A DNA stretch of 64,000 nt. It comes from a bacterium. GTDB lineage: Bacteria > Campylobacterota > Campylobacteria > Campylobacterales > Sulfurimonadaceae. The stretch's first letter is position 1, and each line of letters opens with the position of its first letter. The notes under the pieces were generated by a model that searched no databases, was not told the DNA's origin, and worked only from the letters and a program-made list of their open reading frames with translations. The position numbers and the translations under genes are program-made. The stretch is from the NCBI GenBank assembly GCA_018822665.1, contig JAHJJX010000014.1:62001-126000 (forward strand). Reading direction: 5' to 3'. Below, one piece after another: positions 9,877 through 19,140 of the stretch.

Positions 9877-10877
9877 TATACCGACTCCAAAATATCTCTA
9901 AATGCATCTTTAAAAGCATCCAATCCCTCAGAAATTTGTTTACTGAGCACCGCATCAAAATCAATTCCACATGCCGCCACTTTTGAAAAATGATTTTTGA
10001 TAATTTCATCTGAAATAGGCAGCGCCGGCACTTTTATTCCATTTGCGTGAAAAGCTTTAATGGTATCTACCGGAGCTGTATTGACGCTGTTATAAGCCAG
10101 TAATCCATCCAAATAATAATGCGCAGGCAGAGAATCATCTTTTACCCCCGTACTAGCAAAAAGCGCCCTGCATCCACTCACGTTCATTTTTTGTATTTCT
10201 GCATAAATAGCGGCACTGTTGTAAATTCCGCTTAAGGCAGGTTGTATTGTGTTTTGGACGAGTTTGCCATCAAGAGCACGGTCAATCCTGCTTACGAAAA
10301 TACTGATAACCGTATCAACAACAACTCCGGCTTGGGCTTCTTTTACACCCTGTCTTTTTGCCCCTGCTTCAAAAGCCTTTGCACAAGAGACAGCTTGAGC
10401 TTTTGAAAAAATAAGGGTTGCATTTACAGGAATTCCACATGCCCTCAGCTCTTCCATCGCTTCGTACCCCGCAGAGGTCGCCGGAACTTTTATCATTACA
10501 TTTTTTCTATCTATCCTTGCGAAAAGTCGCTTCCCTTCTGCTATGGTGGCGGCGGCATCATCACACAAGAAAGGGTCAACTTCAATACTCACGTATCCGT
10601 CATCGCCTCTTTCATAAAGAGGTTTTAAAATATCCGCCGCTTTTGTGATGTCATAGATTGCAACTGCTTCATATTTTTCTTTTGGAGAAAGTGATGAAAG
10701 GCTGTCCAACTGTTCTTTGTATGCAGGTGAAGTTAAGATTGCACTTTTAAAAATAGCAGGATTTGAAGTAGCTCCATTTATAATTCCTTTAGCGATTAAA
10801 TCTTTAAATTCATTATCAAGATAATCTCTCTCGATAAAATCTGCCCACAAAGAAAATCTCAAATCTTCAATATACAT
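9876..10877 (-). CDS. tal: Transaldolase
   Basis: Pentose-phosphate enzyme moving a dihydroxyacetone unit between sugar phosphates. 333 residues from the chosen start. GATSNPAIFKSA near residue 35, the Schiff-base lysine in KNVMIKVPATSAG near 130, and ALFASTGVKDDSLPAHYYLDGL support the longer transaldolase family seen in Campylobacterota and actinobacteria. I start at the ATG at 10877, which has GAGG nine bases upstream; the ATG five codons earlier has no ribosome site. Two DUS-like 10-mers fall in this gene, both encoding Ala-Cys-Gly-Ile. Confidence 0.92.
   Translation of the reverse strand: MYIEDLRFSLWADFIERDYLDNEFKDLIAKGIINGATSNPAIFKSAILTSPAYKEQLDSLSSLSPKEKYEAVAIYDITKAADILKPLYERGDDGYVSIEVDPFLCDDAAATIAEGKRLFARIDRKNVMIKVPATSAGYEAMEELRACGIPVNATLIFSKAQAVSCAKAFEAGAKRQGVKEAQAGVVVDTVISIFVSRIDRALDGKLVQNTIQPALSGIYNSAAIYAEIQKMNVSGCRALFASTGVKDDSLPAHYYLDGLLAYNSVNTAPVDTIKAFHANGIKVPALPISDEIIKNHFSKVAACGIDFDAVLSKQISEGLDAFKDAFRDILESV
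9966..9975 (-). repeat. DUS-like 10-mer, site 3
   Basis: In tal, encodes ACGIDF. Followed by ATTG. Confidence 0.9.
10434..10443 (-). repeat. DUS-like 10-mer, site 4
   Basis: In tal, encodes ACGIPV. Followed by ATTC. Confidence 0.9.
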
Positions 10878-10922
10878 CTGTGTCAACCTCATAATTTTTC
10901 ATCAATTATATCCCAAGGTTTC

Positions 10923-11606
10923 TCAAACTACTTTAAAGCTAACTTTATTTTTCATCTTCACAACAAGAGAAGCGAACATGAAAGTATGCAAGAACGCAAG
11001 TACGTATCCTATTTCTTCGTCTAAAAAATTTTGAGCATCCGTAACATCAAGCCAAATATATACATCATAAATGAATTCTTTAAAAGATAATAAAAAAAAT
11101 ACCGTCATAATAGTTCCACATGCCAAGAGCACCTTCCGACTTTTAAAAGCATTCACATAAAATTTGTATTCGCTTCTGTGCATCTCCTCTTTGTAAAGAA
11201 GAAAAATTACACAAGCCATATTCAGAAAATAAAGGATAAATTCTGTCGAACCAAACATGAAAAGCAAGGCTTTATGAACACCAAGAAGATACAAAAACAA
11301 GAAAAAAGTTTTGTTGTTTTTAAACAGAGTGAGCAAAAAGACAAACTGCATCACTATACAAAAGGTATATGCACCTATATAAATCAGGGTAATTGAGAGA
11401 ATAATATGAAACATAACCAGTCCATACATCTCTTTTTTTGACTTCAATACTACATGCTTATGAAAAAAAAGAAGTCCGCTTAATAAAAACACATAAAACA
11501 TAAAAATTAATTCTTGGGGATTAAAAATATCTTGCGCGCTCACAAAGGAGCCGTAAAACAGCTGAATAAATATCGACAGTCCAATCATCAGACTCAATAT
11601 TTTCAT
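10923..11606 (-). CDS. Predicted multi-pass membrane protein
   Basis: I do not recognise a family. The 227 residues contain about seven hydrophobic helices (for example residues 3-22, 30-48, 60-82, 85-105, 115-135, 155-175, 200-220) with short basic loops; no extracytoplasmic domain and no catalytic motif. Its ATG lies directly after the stop of the histidine kinase gene, so the two are cotranscribed and coupled. The size and topology resemble the N-terminal membrane block of that kinase, so it might be a partner sensor or arose from a similar module (inference). Confidence 0.6.
   Translation of the reverse strand: MKILSLMIGLSIFIQLFYGSFVSAQDIFNPQELIFMFYVFLLSGLLFFHKHVVLKSKKEMYGLVMFHIILSITLIYIGAYTFCIVMQFVFLLTLFKNNKTFFLFLYLLGVHKALLFMFGSTEFILYFLNMACVIFLLYKEEMHRSEYKFYVNAFKSRKVLLACGTIMTVFFLLSFKEFIYDVYIWLDVTDAQNFLDEEIGYVLAFLHTFMFASLVVKMKNKVSFKVV
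11115..11124 (-). repeat. DUS-like 10-mer, site 5
   Basis: In the membrane-protein gene, encodes LACGT. Preceded by TT. Confidence 0.9.
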
Positions 11607-13016
11607 TTAAGAAATATTTTTAGGAATTTGAACTACAAATGTAGCCCCGCTGTTTGAGCTTTGCACATAAATATCACCGCCCAATTGTTTTTGGATAATC
11701 ATTTGACTCATATATAAACCGAGTCCTGTTCCATTTTTGCCTTTGGTACTGAAATACGGCTCAAAAAGATGCGCCAAATGTTTATCATCAATTCCATCGG
11801 CATAATCTTGCACAAAAATTAAAATTTTCTCTTTTTTATTCGCGACGCTGATTTTAATTTTTAATTTTTCTTTATTCACCTCTTTTAAAGCATCTATCGC
11901 ATCAATAGCGTTGTTAACAAGATTGAGTATCACTTGAATCAGCTCGTTAATATAGGTTTTGATAATGATGTCCTGCTCTTTTTCTATCATTATCCTTATC
12001 CCATTATTTGCTACTCTCGGCAATGCAAAATTTACAGCCCTTTGCAAGAGCTCATGCACTTCTACCTCTACAAGCTCTTTTGCAGGATGAAAATATGTCT
12101 TAAAATCATCAATGGTTTGAGAGAGATAGATAATTGTGTCGGAAATTTCAGCCAAGGTACTGTCAATTTCTCTAATTTTTTTATCTTTGCCAAGAAGTTG
12201 TTCAAGCTGATAATTGGCTATCTTGAGTGTAATGGTAGAAAGTGGCTGGCGCCATTGATGTGCAATCATACTAATCATTTCACCCATAACCGCCTGCTTT
12301 GATTGAACACTCAGAATTTGATCTTTTTGTATCAATTGGTCTATTTTATCTTGAACTCTCATCTCAAGCAACTCATTCATTTGGGTTAACTCAGTCGTTT
12401 TATCTTTTACCTGTTTTTCCAATTCATTATTAAAATTCTTTAACATTTCTTGTTGTTCCAAAATCAAATCTCTTGCTTTTGTCATTTTATTATTGTAAAA
12501 ATAGGTTATCAAACTAATTAACATGATGACAAAAGAGATGTACGATACTTGATACAAAGAGTACTTGACTTCATAAAAGTTTTGAAGCGGAGCTACCATT
12601 AATAAAAGAATAATCAGACTCAGCCAATATTTGGCTCTTTGGGGTTTTTGCAGGTTAAGTAAAATAATAGGATATGTAAAAATCCATGCATGCTTTAAAT
12701 CTCCCACTTCGCTGACATAGATTAAAAATAAAAAAAACATCGTATATTCAAGGGTAAGAATTTCAACTATATACTTAAAAGAGTTTCTGTACTCCCTCAA
12801 AATATAAAGCATGATTAAACCGCCGCTAATCAACGCAGTTTCAACGGCAATAAGACCTTTGACATCTCTGATTATATTTCCGATGATTCCGTAAAGAAGT
12901 CCGAATATGGACATGAGTATAATAATATTTACTATCTCGTATCTGCTTTTTAAGCTAAGTTCAGAATCACCGAATTTAAATCCGCTTGTAAAAAAATCAT
13001 CTGTTTTAAATTTCAT
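11607..13016 (-). CDS. Membrane sensor histidine kinase
   Basis: Predicted to sense an unknown signal and autophosphorylate. 469 residues: about six membrane helices (about 25-185) without a large periplasmic domain, a coiled coil (about 190-240, LEKQVKDKTTELTQMNELLE), a DHp helix with MISMIAHQWRQPLSTITLK holding the phospho-His, and a HATPase domain with N-box NLVNNAIDAID, G1 YADGIDDKHL and G2 GTGLGLYMSQ. The HQWRQP form is typical of Campylobacterota kinases. I choose the ATG at 13016 because AAGGGG sits seven bases upstream; a GTG six codons earlier lacks this. No response regulator lies next to it, so it is an orphan kinase. Confidence 0.85.
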   Translation of the reverse strand: MKFKTDDFFTSGFKFGDSELSLKSRYEIVNIIILMSIFGLLYGIIGNIIRDVKGLIAVETALISGGLIMLYILREYRNSFKYIVEILTLEYTMFFLFLIYVSEVGDLKHAWIFTYPIILLNLQKPQRAKYWLSLIILLLMVAPLQNFYEVKYSLYQVSYISFVIMLISLITYFYNNKMTKARDLILEQQEMLKNFNNELEKQVKDKTTELTQMNELLEMRVQDKIDQLIQKDQILSVQSKQAVMGEMISMIAHQWRQPLSTITLKIANYQLEQLLGKDKKIREIDSTLAEISDTIIYLSQTIDDFKTYFHPAKELVEVEVHELLQRAVNFALPRVANNGIRIMIEKEQDIIIKTYINELIQVILNLVNNAIDAIDALKEVNKEKLKIKISVANKKEKILIFVQDYADGIDDKHLAHLFEPYFSTKGKNGTGLGLYMSQMIIQKQLGGDIYVQSSNSGATFVVQIPKNIS

Positions 13017-13030
13017 AATTTCACCCCTTC

Positions 13031-13969
13031 TCACGGCAAATATATTTTATCTAAAAGCTCTTTATATTCACTCTTTGCTTCGCTGTCCAAAGTAATTCCG
13101 CCGCCACTTTTATAAATATACCCATTTTTCGTTTTTTCTATAAAACGAATCATCACTCCGCTATCAAGCTTTTTTCCGTCAAAAACACCAAAAACACCGC
13201 TGAAATAGCCTCTCTCATAACCTTCCACTTCATCAATAATACTTAAGGTGCTTTTTTTGGGTGCGCCGCTGATACTTCCGGCGGGAAGCAACGATTTCAA
13301 AATATCTCCTATGCGCGCAGGCCAATTTTCCCCCACATCCCCACAAATGTGCGAGCTTACTTGAAGCAGTTTTTTCTCTCCCGCTTCAATGCTCTGAACA
13401 TATCTAAACTCTTCAACCCTGACATCCCTTGCCACGATGGACAAATCGTTACGAAGCAAATCCACAACCATAATATGCTCCGCCATCTCTTTTTCATCTT
13501 TTAAGATAATCTCTTTGGCATGTGGAATTGCGGCATCTATGGTTCCTTTCATGGGATAGGTATGGATTTTAGAGTTCTCCATCTGGATAAATTTCTCAGG
13601 AGAAAAACATACAAATTTATCTTTATATCGTAACTTATAATGGGCATTTGCATGATTATATATCTCTTGCAAACTAAGATTTACTTTGATTTTTGTGCTC
13701 TGTGTCAGATTAAGAAGGTAAGTATCTCCAGATTTTATTTTCTCTATAACAGCATTGAATTTCTTTTCATATTCATTTAACGCTAAAGGAAATTTTTCCA
13801 AGAGTTCATTATGCTTTTTATAGATGTATGTTTCATTGATGCAAAATTCAATATCTTCATTTTCAAGGTTTTCTAAAAGGATAACTTCTAAATGTTCCGC
13901 TTTAAAATCAGATATAAATAAAAAGGGGGTTCTTTGCGCACCAAGAATATTTAAATCGCTAAATGTCAT
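13031..13969 (-). CDS. pabB: Aminodeoxychorismate synthase component I
   Basis: Chorismate to 4-amino-4-deoxychorismate for folate. The 312-residue protein has only the catalytic core of the anthranilate/ADC synthase family: [14 protein letters not shown], the metal-binding and catalytic block [29 protein letters not shown], and GVFGVFDGK with [15 protein letters not shown] at the end. The N-terminal domain is short, as in other Campylobacterota. Overlaps the pyrB stop by four bases (ATGA). A DUS-like site encodes IPHAKE here. TrpE is excluded by the short N-terminus, with moderate certainty. Confidence 0.85.
   Translation of the reverse strand: MTFSDLNILGAQRTPFLFISDFKAEHLEVILLENLENEDIEFCINETYIYKKHNELLEKFPLALNEYEKKFNAVIEKIKSGDTYLLNLTQSTKIKVNLSLQEIYNHANAHYKLRYKDKFVCFSPEKFIQMENSKIHTYPMKGTIDAAIPHAKEIILKDEKEMAEHIMVVDLLRNDLSIVARDVRVEEFRYVQSIEAGEKKLLQVSSHICGDVGENWPARIGDILKSLLPAGSISGAPKKSTLSIIDEVEGYERGYFSGVFGVFDGKKLDSGVMIRFIEKTKNGYIYKSGGGITLDSEAKSEYKELLDKIYLP
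13517..13526 (+). repeat. DUS-like 10-mer, site 6
   Basis: In pabB, encodes IPHAKE. Flanked TT-site-ATTG. Confidence 0.9.
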
Positions 13970-14835
13970 AAAATAAGTTTTTTTAAAACTGCCATTCTTA
14001 TAGATACGCCATTTGAGACTTGCTTAAGCACTTTACATCTCTCATCTGCTAAAAGGGCATCACATATATCTACGTTTCTATGAACCGGCCCGGGGTGCAG
14101 TAAAATAATATCTCTATCACCAAGCAACTCCGAAGTGATACAAAAATCACTCGCATAGTCTTTTAAAGAGGCATAACTTTGGGAGGAGTGCCTCTCTGTC
14201 TGCGTTCTTAAGCTCATAATCGCATCTATTTCATCAATAATTTCATGAATATAATGCGTGGTTTTTAATTTTGTTTTTGGTAAAAATTGAGGAGGAGCCA
14301 CCAAAATCACATCCATCCCGAATCTGCTTAAAAGCTCTATATTTGAGTTGGCAACGCGAGAATTCTTGATATCTCCGACTATTGCTATTTTTTTGCCCGC
14401 AACATCCCCAAAATGTTCTTTTAGAGTGTAAAGGTCTAAAAGTGCCTGCGTAGGATGCGCATGTGCGCCATCGCCCGCGTTGATAATCGCTGCGTTTGTA
14501 TGATTGGAGAGAATCTTTGGAACACCCGCATTTTGATGTCGAACGATAATGGCATGTGGACCCATCGCATCCAAGTTCATTGCGGTATCAACCAAGGTCT
14601 CACCTTTTGTCGTTGAACTTTTTGCAACATCAAGATGAACCATCTCCGCACCAAGTCTTTTTGCGGCTATCTCAAATGAGCTTCTCGTACGCGTTGAATT
14701 TTCAAAAAAAAGCGTAATGATTACCTTATCCTGAAGCATTCGCTCGAATCTGCCATCACTGAACCTTGTAGCATCCGCTAAAATCTCTTCAATCTCTTGG
14801 GTTGTAAAATCATCCGTACGAATTAAATGTTGCAT
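13966..14835 (-). CDS. pyrB: Aspartate carbamoyltransferase catalytic subunit
   Basis: Second step of pyrimidine synthesis. 289 residues, the usual size. The carbamoyl-phosphate motif [13 protein letters not shown] lies near 45-57, the second-domain [12 protein letters not shown] near 127, and [13 protein letters not shown] near 240. No regulatory pyrI follows, so it is likely an unregulated catalytic trimer. Followed by pabB with a four-base overlap. Confidence 0.95.
   Translation of the reverse strand: MQHLIRTDDFTTQEIEEILADATRFSDGRFERMLQDKVIITLFFENSTRTRSSFEIAAKRLGAEMVHLDVAKSSTTKGETLVDTAMNLDAMGPHAIIVRHQNAGVPKILSNHTNAAIINAGDGAHAHPTQALLDLYTLKEHFGDVAGKKIAIVGDIKNSRVANSNIELLSRFGMDVILVAPPQFLPKTKLKTTHYIHEIIDEIDAIMSLRTQTERHSSQSYASLKDYASDFCITSELLGDRDIILLHPGPVHRNVDICDALLADERCKVLKQVSNGVSIRMAVLKKLIL
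14551..14560 (+). repeat. DUS-like 10-mer, site 7
   Basis: In pyrB, encodes GPHAII. Followed by CCC, an exception to the A/T flank. Confidence 0.9.
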
Positions 14836-14857
14836 TCTTTACACTTCTTATAATTTT

Positions 14858-15505
14858 TTATAGATTATACAAGACATCACATATTTTTTCAATATCATCA
14901 CTGACTTTTAACACTTTTTGATTTGTTTTTAAAAAGTAAGGTTCACTGATAATTTTAAAATTCTCATCATCCTCTTTGCAATTAAAAGCAATGGCATGTG
15001 GAATATTTTTCTCTTGCAAAGCTTTTTGACTCAGAAGCGTATCGTTAATACACCCAAGTGAGCAATGCGTTACCAAAAGTGCCGAAGCATTAAAATATTG
15101 AATTAAGTCTATCATCATCCAGTTTTCATCTATCGGAACATAAAGCCCGCCTGCACCCTCGATAATCACTAAATCACAAGAAGCTTCCATTGCTTCAATA
15201 CGCAAAAGAATTTTTTTCAAATCCAAAGGACTATTGTTTGAAGCAACAAAAGGAGCAGCCGCAAGCTCGTAGGTAACGGGAACAATATCGTCCACTTCCA
15301 AGGACCAGAGCTTAGGATTGAGCTGTTTAATACACGCTAAAAGTTCTTCCCCGTCCGATGCGAAATCGTCAATAACCCCAGTCTCTATGGGTTTAATCAC
15401 CCCAACCAAAATACCGCGCGAAGCAAACTCTTTTAAAAGAAGTTTTGTAGTGTACGTCTTGCCTATATTTGTATTCGTGGCGGTTACGAAAATTCTTTTT
15501 TTCAT
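14858..15505 (-). CDS. bioD: ATP-dependent dethiobiotin synthetase
   Basis: Closes the ureido ring of dethiobiotin from diaminopelargonic acid, CO2 and ATP. 215 residues with P-loop VTATNTNIGKTYTTK at the N-terminus, IKPIETGV near residue 38 and VIIEGAGGLYVPIDE near 113, which are the BioD signatures. AGGA precedes the ATG. Other biotin genes are not in the window. It lies 126 bases after dprA and 22 before pyrB, probably in the same transcription unit. Confidence 0.93.
   Translation of the reverse strand: MKKRIFVTATNTNIGKTYTTKLLLKEFASRGILVGVIKPIETGVIDDFASDGEELLACIKQLNPKLWSLEVDDIVPVTYELAAAPFVASNNSPLDLKKILLRIEAMEASCDLVIIEGAGGLYVPIDENWMMIDLIQYFNASALLVTHCSLGCINDTLLSQKALQEKNIPHAIAFNCKEDDENFKIISEPYFLKTNQKVLKVSDDIEKICDVLYNL
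14993..15002 (+). repeat. DUS-like 10-mer, site 8
   Basis: In bioD, encodes IPHAIA. Followed by ATAT. Confidence 0.9.
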
Positions 15506-15631
15506 AATATCCTATCTAATAATCCGGCTTTTACATCCGTTTGAGTCTGTTTTAAATTTAAAGACACCGACATCTTTAAATCTTTTCTACGATAAACGCA
15601 GATTATATCATAATCACTCCGCTCCAATATG

Positions 15632-16405
15632 CTAAAGTCCTATCCTGCCGAGCTTAACGCTTATTTTCCCACTCAGTTCATACTCAAAAACTTTAGCCCC
15701 GTATTGTGCAACGGCCGCTTCATACCTTGGATTTGTCTTGCAGTATTCTAAAAATTCATCTTTTACACTCTCTTTTTGCTTAGCCTTTGTAAACTTGGCG
15801 ACAAATGCGTCAACGTCATGTATGCCCTTCGCAAATCCATTATAAAGCAGCCTATTCGTACCCTCGCTTTCACCTATTCTGTGAGGCAGCACATAAATCT
15901 CTTTGCCCATTTTTAAAGCATATTCTACACTTCGCATCGTTCCAGAACTTATATCTGCGTATGTCACGATAAGAACTTCTCCCAAAGCGACTATCAACTC
16001 GTTGCGAAGGGGGAAATGATATTTATTGGATGCAATGCCGCTTTGAAACTGACTGAGCACCAAACCCTCTTTTTCTATCTCTTGAATTATATTTTTATTG
16101 ATTGCAGGATATCTTGTATCTAGCCCTGTTCCAGCAACCATAATGGTATTACCCGCCCCAGCTGCTTTGTGAGATATTGCATCCACCCCAATGGCTCCGC
16201 CACTCACAATGCAAACTCCTGCTTGAGATAATTTGGATGCTATTTCATGTGAGAATTGTCTTGCGTATTGATTTGGCTTACGACTTCCGACTATGGAAAT
16301 TTTCGGTCTTCCCAATAACTCCGTCTTTCCTATATAAAACAGCTCTTTTGGGTACTTCTTCATTACATCAAGTTCCAAAATATGAAAGTCAACAGATTGA
16401 ATCAT
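15632..16405 (-). CDS. dprA: DNA-processing protein A (natural transformation)
   Basis: DprA protects incoming single-stranded DNA and loads RecA on it during transformation. The 257-residue product has the Rossmann core with ISIVGSRKPNQYARQFS near 38, CIVSGGAIGVDAISHKAA near 70, AGTGLDTRYPAINKNI near 95, and LPHRIGESEGTNRLLYNG near 175. The N-terminal SAM domain is absent and a short C-terminal winged-helix-like tail is present, as in other Campylobacterota. I start at the ATG at 16405 (GGAG six bases upstream) rather than four codons earlier. Its presence beside the many DUS-like repeats is evidence, not proof, of competence. Confidence 0.93.
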   Translation of the reverse strand: MIQSVDFHILELDVMKKYPKELFYIGKTELLGRPKISIVGSRKPNQYARQFSHEIASKLSQAGVCIVSGGAIGVDAISHKAAGAGNTIMVAGTGLDTRYPAINKNIIQEIEKEGLVLSQFQSGIASNKYHFPLRNELIVALGEVLIVTYADISSGTMRSVEYALKMGKEIYVLPHRIGESEGTNRLLYNGFAKGIHDVDAFVAKFTKAKQKESVKDEFLEYCKTNPRYEAAVAQYGAKVFEYELSGKISVKLGRIGL

Positions 16406-16427
16406 ATCAAACTCCATTTAGAAGCAT

Positions 16428-17444
16428 TCAATAAAGCTCATGTATATAAACTAAATCAATATCTTTAAAAAGCTTTTTTGATTCATTTAATGCCAATATT
16501 GTGTTGGCATGTGGATGCCCTATTGCGATGGCTGTTCCATGCAACTTTGCAAGGCTGATAGATTTTTTTATCTGCGTAATAATATACGGTTTATCCATGT
16601 GATGGTCCAAAAAGACATCTCTTGCCACATAATTGAAACCAAAATTTTTCAATACTTTCGGAGCCTGTGTCTGCGCCGTGGTTCTGCTGTCAATAAAACT
16701 GATTTTTTCATTCTTAAGTGCATAAATCAGCCGATTCATTGCCACTTCATCCGCTGTAAATTTACTTCCGGTGTGATTATTAATATAACTCACTTTTGGA
16801 AATAATTTTTTTAGTTCATGAATTCTGTCTGTTATTGTTTCCTGCGAATCGTTTACTCTTAGCGTAAACGGTTCTTCGGCATTAAAGTTTGTAGCTTCCA
16901 TAGGGAGATGAACCATATAAAAATTTTCTTTGGATGCTAACTTGGCAGAATTCGGGCGGGCTTGACTAGGAGGCAAAAAAGACATCGTAAGGGGAAGTCC
17001 TAGGCTTTTTATAGCATTTACATGCGAGCGGATAGAAACATCATCGATAATAATTGCTAATTTTGGTTTACTCAAAACTCTCTTTATCTCTCTTGGTTCT
17101 GCTATTGGCGGCTTCTCTAGCGGTTCACCGTCATATTCATGCGAAGCACCTGTATCTGCCTTTTTAAGAACTTCTTTTAATCTGTCGTTAACGCTTATCG
17201 AACTTACAACAGTTCCAGCAGGAGGCTTTGAAACACTTGCCTCTTCTACTTTTTGAAGCATACCAAGTCTTGTCTGCTGTTGAGTTTTCTCTTTGTTTAA
17301 TATCTCATTTTTTGCGCTTTCATAACCAAAATAATATCCGGTCACCAGAGAACTTAAGATGAGGGCAATAACAGCGAGCGTCCATGCAATATAAGTTAAA
17401 ATCGTTGAACTTGCTTTAGAAGTTCTTTTTTTTGCTCTTGCCAT
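16428..17444 (-). CDS. Divergent polysaccharide deacetylase family protein
   Basis: 338 residues: a basic N-terminus with one membrane helix (about 18-42), a low-complexity linker (about 45-130), and a YibQ/DUF610-type deacetylase fold from 130 with LAIIIDDVSIRSHVNAIK, LPLTMSFLPPS, MVHLPMEATNF and SYINNHTGSKFT. The fold is that of carbohydrate esterase family 4, but metal ligands differ in this divergent branch, so activity is uncertain. Probably anchored in the inner membrane and acting in the periplasm. Divergently transcribed from the rpsF operon. Confidence 0.82.
   Translation of the reverse strand: MARAKKRTSKASSTILTYIAWTLAVIALILSSLVTGYYFGYESAKNEILNKEKTQQQTRLGMLQKVEEASVSKPPAGTVVSSISVNDRLKEVLKKADTGASHEYDGEPLEKPPIAEPREIKRVLSKPKLAIIIDDVSIRSHVNAIKSLGLPLTMSFLPPSQARPNSAKLASKENFYMVHLPMEATNFNAEEPFTLRVNDSQETITDRIHELKKLFPKVSYINNHTGSKFTADEVAMNRLIYALKNEKISFIDSRTTAQTQAPKVLKNFGFNYVARDVFLDHHMDKPYIITQIKKSISLAKLHGTAIAIGHPHANTILALNESKKLFKDIDLVYIHELY
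16506..16515 (+). repeat. DUS-like 10-mer, site 9
   Basis: In the deacetylase gene, encodes HPHANT. Confidence 0.9.
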
Positions 17445-17470
17445 TAGAATACTATCTCCAAATTTTTGTA

Positions 17471-17476
17471 ACTATA
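17471..17476 (-). promoter_or_regulatory. Candidate -10 box for the deacetylase-dprA transcript
   Basis: Minus-strand TATAGT lies 27 bases before the deacetylase ATG, with GGAG in between as ribosome site. No clear -35. Confidence 0.4.
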
Positions 17477-17644
17477 TCCTAAAATGAAAAATTTTGCCAT
17501 TTCATTGCATTTTGTCATATCATTATTTTAGACATTCTTGATATTTTGATTTTATTATCTAAATTTAACACAATGAGAGAAAACACTGCTTTATGTTTAT
17601 TTCTATTGCTTATTTTAAGCATATTTTATGTAAAATTTCGAGTT

Positions 17645-17718
17645 CCTTTCTCTTTGTATCATATAGACTATGATATATTAAATATCCGAAAGGGAAACAA
17701 AGCCTATATTGGCGATAT
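17645..17718 (+). promoter_or_regulatory. Structured leader upstream of rpsF
   Basis: Two nested inverted repeats are visible: TATCATA (17657-17663) with TATGATA (17669-17675) around a five-base loop, enclosed by CCTTTC (17645-17650) with GAAAGG (17688-17693). A further ATATC/GATAT pairing (17682-17686 and 17714-17718) encloses a CCG trinucleotide. Many bacteria carry an S6:S18-binding leader with a CCG bulge before rpsF, so autoregulation is possible. By eye only; competing pairings exist. Confidence 0.35.
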
Positions 17719-17739
17719 ACCAAAAGGAGAATATACTCT

Positions 17740-18159
17740 ATGAGACATTACGAAAACCTAGTAATCGTAAAACCTACACTAACTGCAGAAGAGATTCAAA
17801 ATAGCGTTGCGGCAGTAGAAGAAATAATTACTGCAAACGGTGGCGAAATCGCTACTACTAATGCAATGGGAATGAGAAAATTAGCATACCCTATTAATAA
17901 AAATGAACGTGGTTATTACCATGTTGTCTATTATTCAGTTGCTCCGTCTTCTATCTCAGAAATTGAGCGTCGTTTTCGTATTAACGAAGATTTACTTCGT
18001 TTTGTGACTATCAAATACGATACAAACCGTGAAATAAAAGCATGGAACCAGTTGGTAGATAAAATGAAAAAATCTGCATCAACTCCAGCAAAAGAAGAAG
18101 CTCCGGCAGAAGCAGTTGCAGAAGCGCAAGAAGCTCCAGTAGAAGCAGCTGCAGAGTAA
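17740..18159 (+). CDS. rpsF: 30S ribosomal protein S6
   Basis: Small-subunit protein that pairs with S18. 139 residues: a ferredoxin-like domain (1-100) with MRHYENLVIVKPTLTAEE at the start and the RRFRINEDLLRFVTIKYD block near 80, followed by an Ala/Glu-rich tail of about 30 residues typical of the group. AAAGGAG precedes the ATG. First gene of rpsF-ssb-rpsR. Confidence 0.97.
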   Translation: MRHYENLVIVKPTLTAEEIQNSVAAVEEIITANGGEIATTNAMGMRKLAYPINKNERGYYHVVYYSVAPSSISEIERRFRINEDLLRFVTIKYDTNREIKAWNQLVDKMKKSASTPAKEEAPAEAVAEAQEAPVEAAAE

Positions 18160-18191
18160 TTGGATTCACTCCAAGCTATTAAGGAAAATTC

Positions 18192-18743
18192 ATGTTTAAT
18201 AAAATAATTTTGGTCGGCAACTTAACTCGCGACATCGAGCTTAGATATTCTCAGGGTGGTATGGGTATAGCAAAAACTGCTATTGCAACAAGCCGTAAGT
18301 TCACTAATAACGGTGAAAAAAAAGAAGAAGTATGTTTTGTAGACATCACATTCTTTGGAAGAAGTGCAGAAATAGCCAACCAATACCTTAGAAAAGGAAG
18401 CAAAATCCTAGTTGAGGGAAGACTTAACTTTGAACAATGGGTTGACCAAAATGGTCAAAAACGCTCGAAGCACTCTGTCGCTGTTGAATCTATGCAAATG
18501 CTAGATTCAAAATCTGATGCTCAAAGCGGGATGAATTCACCTATGGGTTATGAGGATCAAGGTGGTAGCTATGCGCCTCAACAAGGGCAGCCTCAAAGCT
18601 ATCAACAACCGACTTATGGAAGTAATCACTCAGGAAAACCGCAACAGCCAAGCAATCAAAAAGCTCAATATCAGAGCCGGGAGATGCCAAGCAGCAGTAA
18701 TATCCCTGAAATCGATATCGATGAAGATGAAATTCCATTTTAG
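18192..18743 (+). CDS. ssb: Single-stranded DNA-binding protein
   Basis: Protects single-stranded DNA in replication, repair and transformation. 183 residues: OB fold (1-110, MFNKIILVGNLTRDIELRYS at the start), a Gln/Ser/Gly-rich disordered linker, and an acidic tip ending DIDEDEIPF that recruits partner proteins. Placed between rpsF and rpsR, the standard bacterial order; AAGGA precedes the ATG. Confidence 0.97.
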   Translation: MFNKIILVGNLTRDIELRYSQGGMGIAKTAIATSRKFTNNGEKKEEVCFVDITFFGRSAEIANQYLRKGSKILVEGRLNFEQWVDQNGQKRSKHSVAVESMQMLDSKSDAQSGMNSPMGYEDQGGSYAPQQGQPQSYQQPTYGSNHSGKPQQPSNQKAQYQSREMPSSSNIPEIDIDEDEIPF

Positions 18744-18770
18744 AAAAAAATAGATAAGAAAGGTAATACT

Positions 18771-19034
18771 ATGTCAGAAAAAAGAAAATACAAAAAAAGA
18801 TTTTGTAAATATTGTGAATCAAAAGTTGAGTTTATGGACTATAAAGATGCTGGTGCACTTCGTTTCTCTCTTTCAGAAAGATACAAAATTATGCCTCGTC
18901 GTTTAACAGGTAACTGTAAAAAACACCAAGATATGATTACAATCGTTATTAAAAGAGCTCGTGCTGCTGCACTCGTACCTTATACTGTAACTAGAAAAAC
19001 AGTTGTAAGCGCACCATTCGAAAACCTAAGATAA
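18771..19034 (+). CDS. rpsR: 30S ribosomal protein S18
   Basis: 87 residues, binds 16S rRNA with S6. [18 protein letters not shown] carries a CxxC pair near the N-terminus, so this may be the zinc-type (C+) variant, and [10 protein letters not shown]-like [14 protein letters not shown] adds a further Cys and His. Last gene of the operon. Confidence 0.96.
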   Translation: MSEKRKYKKRFCKYCESKVEFMDYKDAGALRFSLSERYKIMPRRLTGNCKKHQDMITIVIKRARAAALVPYTVTRKTVVSAPFENLR

Positions 19035-19038
19035 AAAT

Positions 19039-19062
19039 TTTATGGTGCTTTTGCGCCATAAA
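19039..19062 (+). terminator. Hairpin after rpsR
   Basis: TTTATGG (19039-19045) pairs with CCATAAA (19056-19062), extended inward by a U-G pair and GC/GC around a four-base T loop. It starts five bases after the rpsR stop. There is no following T tract, so it may be a weak terminator or mRNA stabiliser. Confidence 0.4.
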
Positions 19063-19140
19063 CCATTGAAATCCCCAAAAAAACAATAAAATCACAACTT
19101 AGGAATATTTTTTGCTTAGAGTAATGTAAAAAGTACTCAA

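Noticed and set aside
17546-17743. 65-residue open frame upstream of rpsF
   Set aside because: No ribosome site, overlaps the rpsF start and ribosome site, and its sequence follows the structured leader rather than a protein pattern.
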